Source of the DNA: Fomitopsis serialis
Lineage: Eukaryota > Basidiomycota > Agaricomycetes > Polyporales > Fomitopsidaceae
Length of the DNA: 19,300 nt
NCBI RefSeq assembly: GCF_022376445.1
Contig: NW_025955595.1
Location: 1-19,300 of the forward strand
Direction: 5' to 3'
In this document: one piece after another, positions 18,201 to 19,300 of the stretch
Layout of the letters: each line of letters begins with the position of its first letter
Numbering within the stretch: the stretch's first letter is position 1
The notes under the pieces: model-generated
Database searches by the model: none
What the model was told of the DNA's origin: nothing
The model's input: the letters and a program-made list of their open reading frames with translations, nothing else
Translations under genes and position numbers: made by a program

Positions 18201-19173
18201 GCGAGCCAAATCGTTCATAAGCGGGGGCGTATCTGAGCATAGGCGCGTCAACAACGGCAATGATACAGAACGGGTCAGCTGGACGCGACAACCACTCACG
18301 TGTACGCAGCAGTTGGTGTTGTATTGTAGGTGAAGCTCAGGCGGTGCCAGTTCCCGCCCCTCCATTCGTTTAAGAGTCCTTGGTCCCCTCCGTCCCAGCT
18401 ACCCTTGGTCTTGAGGAGCTGGACGAGCTGGTCGAATTTATCTTGACCGGGATTCAGCACCAACACGCCGGAATTAAAGATATCCGGCCAGCCGACATCC
18501 GGCACAGCTGCGAAATCATGAGGTATGTTGAACAAGTGCGATAACGGCCGTATCGGAAGGACGTCTGCGTCGAGGAATATTATCTTCTGGTACTGCGTCA
18601 GGCGAAATATGTGTAATTTTGTGAGCACATGACTGAGATCCGGACGACCTAATACAGCGGAAGGGTGATCAGCAATTTTCATGGCGCATATATGGACAAG
18701 AAGAAGCGAGACATGTCTATAAGTACGGCATAGGGAACAATCGAGACTAGGGTCGGGCTGGTGACCTAGTCACGGCCCCGTCCTTGAGACGGATCATGTT
18801 CCCCAGCCCAGAAATTATACACGAGGTGCTATGCACGCCACTCGTGGTGAAGGACCAGAGTGCGATGGGCTTACACCGCTTTGTGGAATTCCTGCGAGTT
18901 CCGAATTGTATACTCACCGAGTAGCTGCAGACCCTTCTCGTCCTCCTGCTCTATGAGCTCAACGCCGATCACGACATTGAAGGCGCGGCGGAGGAGCTTG
19001 ATGGTAGACACATCTATGCTCTCGGGGGTAACGAGGCACACGGTCTGGAAGTTGACTTCCGGAGCCTTGGCGGGTGTCGGGTGCAGGTCCTTGAGTGCCG
19101 CTGCGACTGCGAGAGCACCGGGAAGGTAGTGGTCGGACGTAACTAGAGAAATAAAGGCAAAAGGAATGGACAT
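15208..19173 (-). CDS. Glycogenin (self-glucosylating glycogen primer) with long disordered tail
   Basis: Exons 19173-18918, 18648-18300 and 18232-15208 give 1209 residues. The enzyme is a GT8 glucosyltransferase that attaches glucose from UDP-glucose to its own Tyr and so primes glycogen. Family marks in order: N-terminal AFISLVTSDHYLPGALAVAA, LLGRPDLSHVLTKLH across the first splice, FLDADVLPI (the metal-binding DxD), NSGVLVLNP, SWDGGDQGLLNEW and HFIGPSKPW. The acceptor Tyr probably lies in AAYTYAPAY. The catalytic domain ends near residue 250. The tail is Pro/Ser/His/Gln-rich, with short conserved-looking modules (FPNVWD, VFPWEQKP, RVFPVSD). Its end, RVWDPARGVDVFKRSSEEVL, is my candidate glycogen-synthase contact. 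Fungal glycogenins commonly have such tails. The first intron is 269 bp, about five times longer than the others here. Confidence 0.95.
15680..15835 (-). repeat. Repeated SPPK-type motifs in the glycogenin tail
   Basis: This stretch encodes about ten imperfect repeats of the pattern S-P-P-K/S-x-(S/T)-P, such as YSPPKALSPPKVPSPSKL and VMSPPKVPTPAKI. Each is a potential proline-directed (Cdk or MAP kinase) phosphorylation site. The DNA repeats are diverged, so this is an old protein-level repeat. Confidence 0.7.
17130..17400 (-). repeat. His/Gln/Pro-rich low-complexity tract in the glycogenin tail
   Basis: The coding strand here specifies two His-rich blocks. The upstream one (HHHHRQHQHQQPFRHQ) is followed by a longer one built from HSP and QHH units (HSPRHSPGHSPQHHSPPYHQ and then HHPHAHQHHQHHEHR). 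The tract is likely disordered and may be length-variable between strains. Confidence 0.7.
18649..18917 (-). other. Unusually long first intron of glycogenin
   Basis: The intron starts GTGAGT and ends GCTGTATTAG. It splits the glycogenin motif L-L-G-R-P-D exactly, so no missing exon is needed. At 269 bp it is far outside the 41-67 bp range of the other introns in the window. It contains the stem-loop element at 18755-18809. Confidence 0.75.
18755..18809. other. Potential three-stem RNA fold inside the glycogenin intron
   Basis: Within 55 bases there are three perfect stems. The outer stem pairs GGGCTG (18755-18760) with CAGCCC (18804-18809). One inner hairpin is GTGAC-CTA-GTCAC (18761-18773, plus-strand sense), and the other pairs CCGTC with GACGG around CTTGA. 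The layout resembles a three-way junction. It is too short and lacks the conserved loops to be a tRNA. Whether it is expressed or functional is unknown. Confidence 0.35.
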
Positions 19174-19300
19174 GATGCGACGGAGCGCAAGGGGCGTCGT
19201 CGACGCGTCCTCAGAGGGCGGACAGCGGTCGAGGTTGGAAAGAGAGTCGAGCGTCTGAGACTTTGCTCGAGCTGAGTGCTGGGCGCTTACGGGTCATCTC
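19174..19300. promoter_or_regulatory. Partial glycogenin upstream region
   Basis: The last 127 bp lie directly above the glycogenin start on the minus strand and hold its leader and part of its promoter. No distinct site is seen before the window ends. Confidence 0.4.

Noticed and set aside
18755..18809. tRNA gene in the glycogenin intron
   Set aside because: The block is only 55 bases, has a 5-base loop where an anticodon loop needs 7, and has no T-arm consensus.

Overview
The window comes from a filamentous basidiomycete, most likely an Agaricomycete (mushroom or polypore type). Genes are split by many 41-67 bp GT-AG introns. The gene content is that of the homeodomain (A/HD) mating-type locus: a mitochondrial intermediate peptidase gene (MIP, the classic flank of this locus), a homeodomain HD2 gene, and a divergently transcribed HD1-type gene. 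Glycogenin, which I also associate with this neighbourhood in Agaricomycetes, lies about 8 kb further on. All gene models are splice reconstructions made by eye.

Layout: (1) 1-1766 (+), 3' part of MIP with the HEMGH zinc site. (2) 2114-4292 (-), HD2 protein with a clear homeodomain (WFQNRR). (3) A 656 bp divergent promoter with a TATA-like box on each side. (4) 4949-6880 (+), an HD1-type partner whose N-terminal region, nuclear localisation signals and Ser/Pro-rich tail read through four exons, but in which I find no homeodomain. (5) 7367-7575, a 205 bp foldback element with 79-bp inverted arms and TA duplications (Tc1/mariner-type MITE). (6) 7872-10157 (+), a 13-exon MFS transporter that is complete except for one in-frame TAG where the family has a conserved Trp. 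(7) 11238-13146 (+), an F-box protein. (8) 13700-14570 (-), a small Ala/Gln-rich LEA-like protein with CRE-type sites upstream. (9) 15208-19173 (-), a 1209-residue glycogenin with a long disordered tail and a 269 bp intron holding a compact potential RNA fold.

How the genes work together: HD1 and HD2 proteins from different alleles dimerise after mating to make the transcription factor that starts dikaryotic development. Here only HD2 appears able to bind DNA through a homeodomain, so HD1 would supply dimerisation, nuclear import and possibly activation. The other genes are linked housekeeping or accessory genes rather than a pathway. The most unusual points are the homeodomain-less HD1, the single nonsense codon in the MFS gene, the MITE between them, and the structured glycogenin intron.
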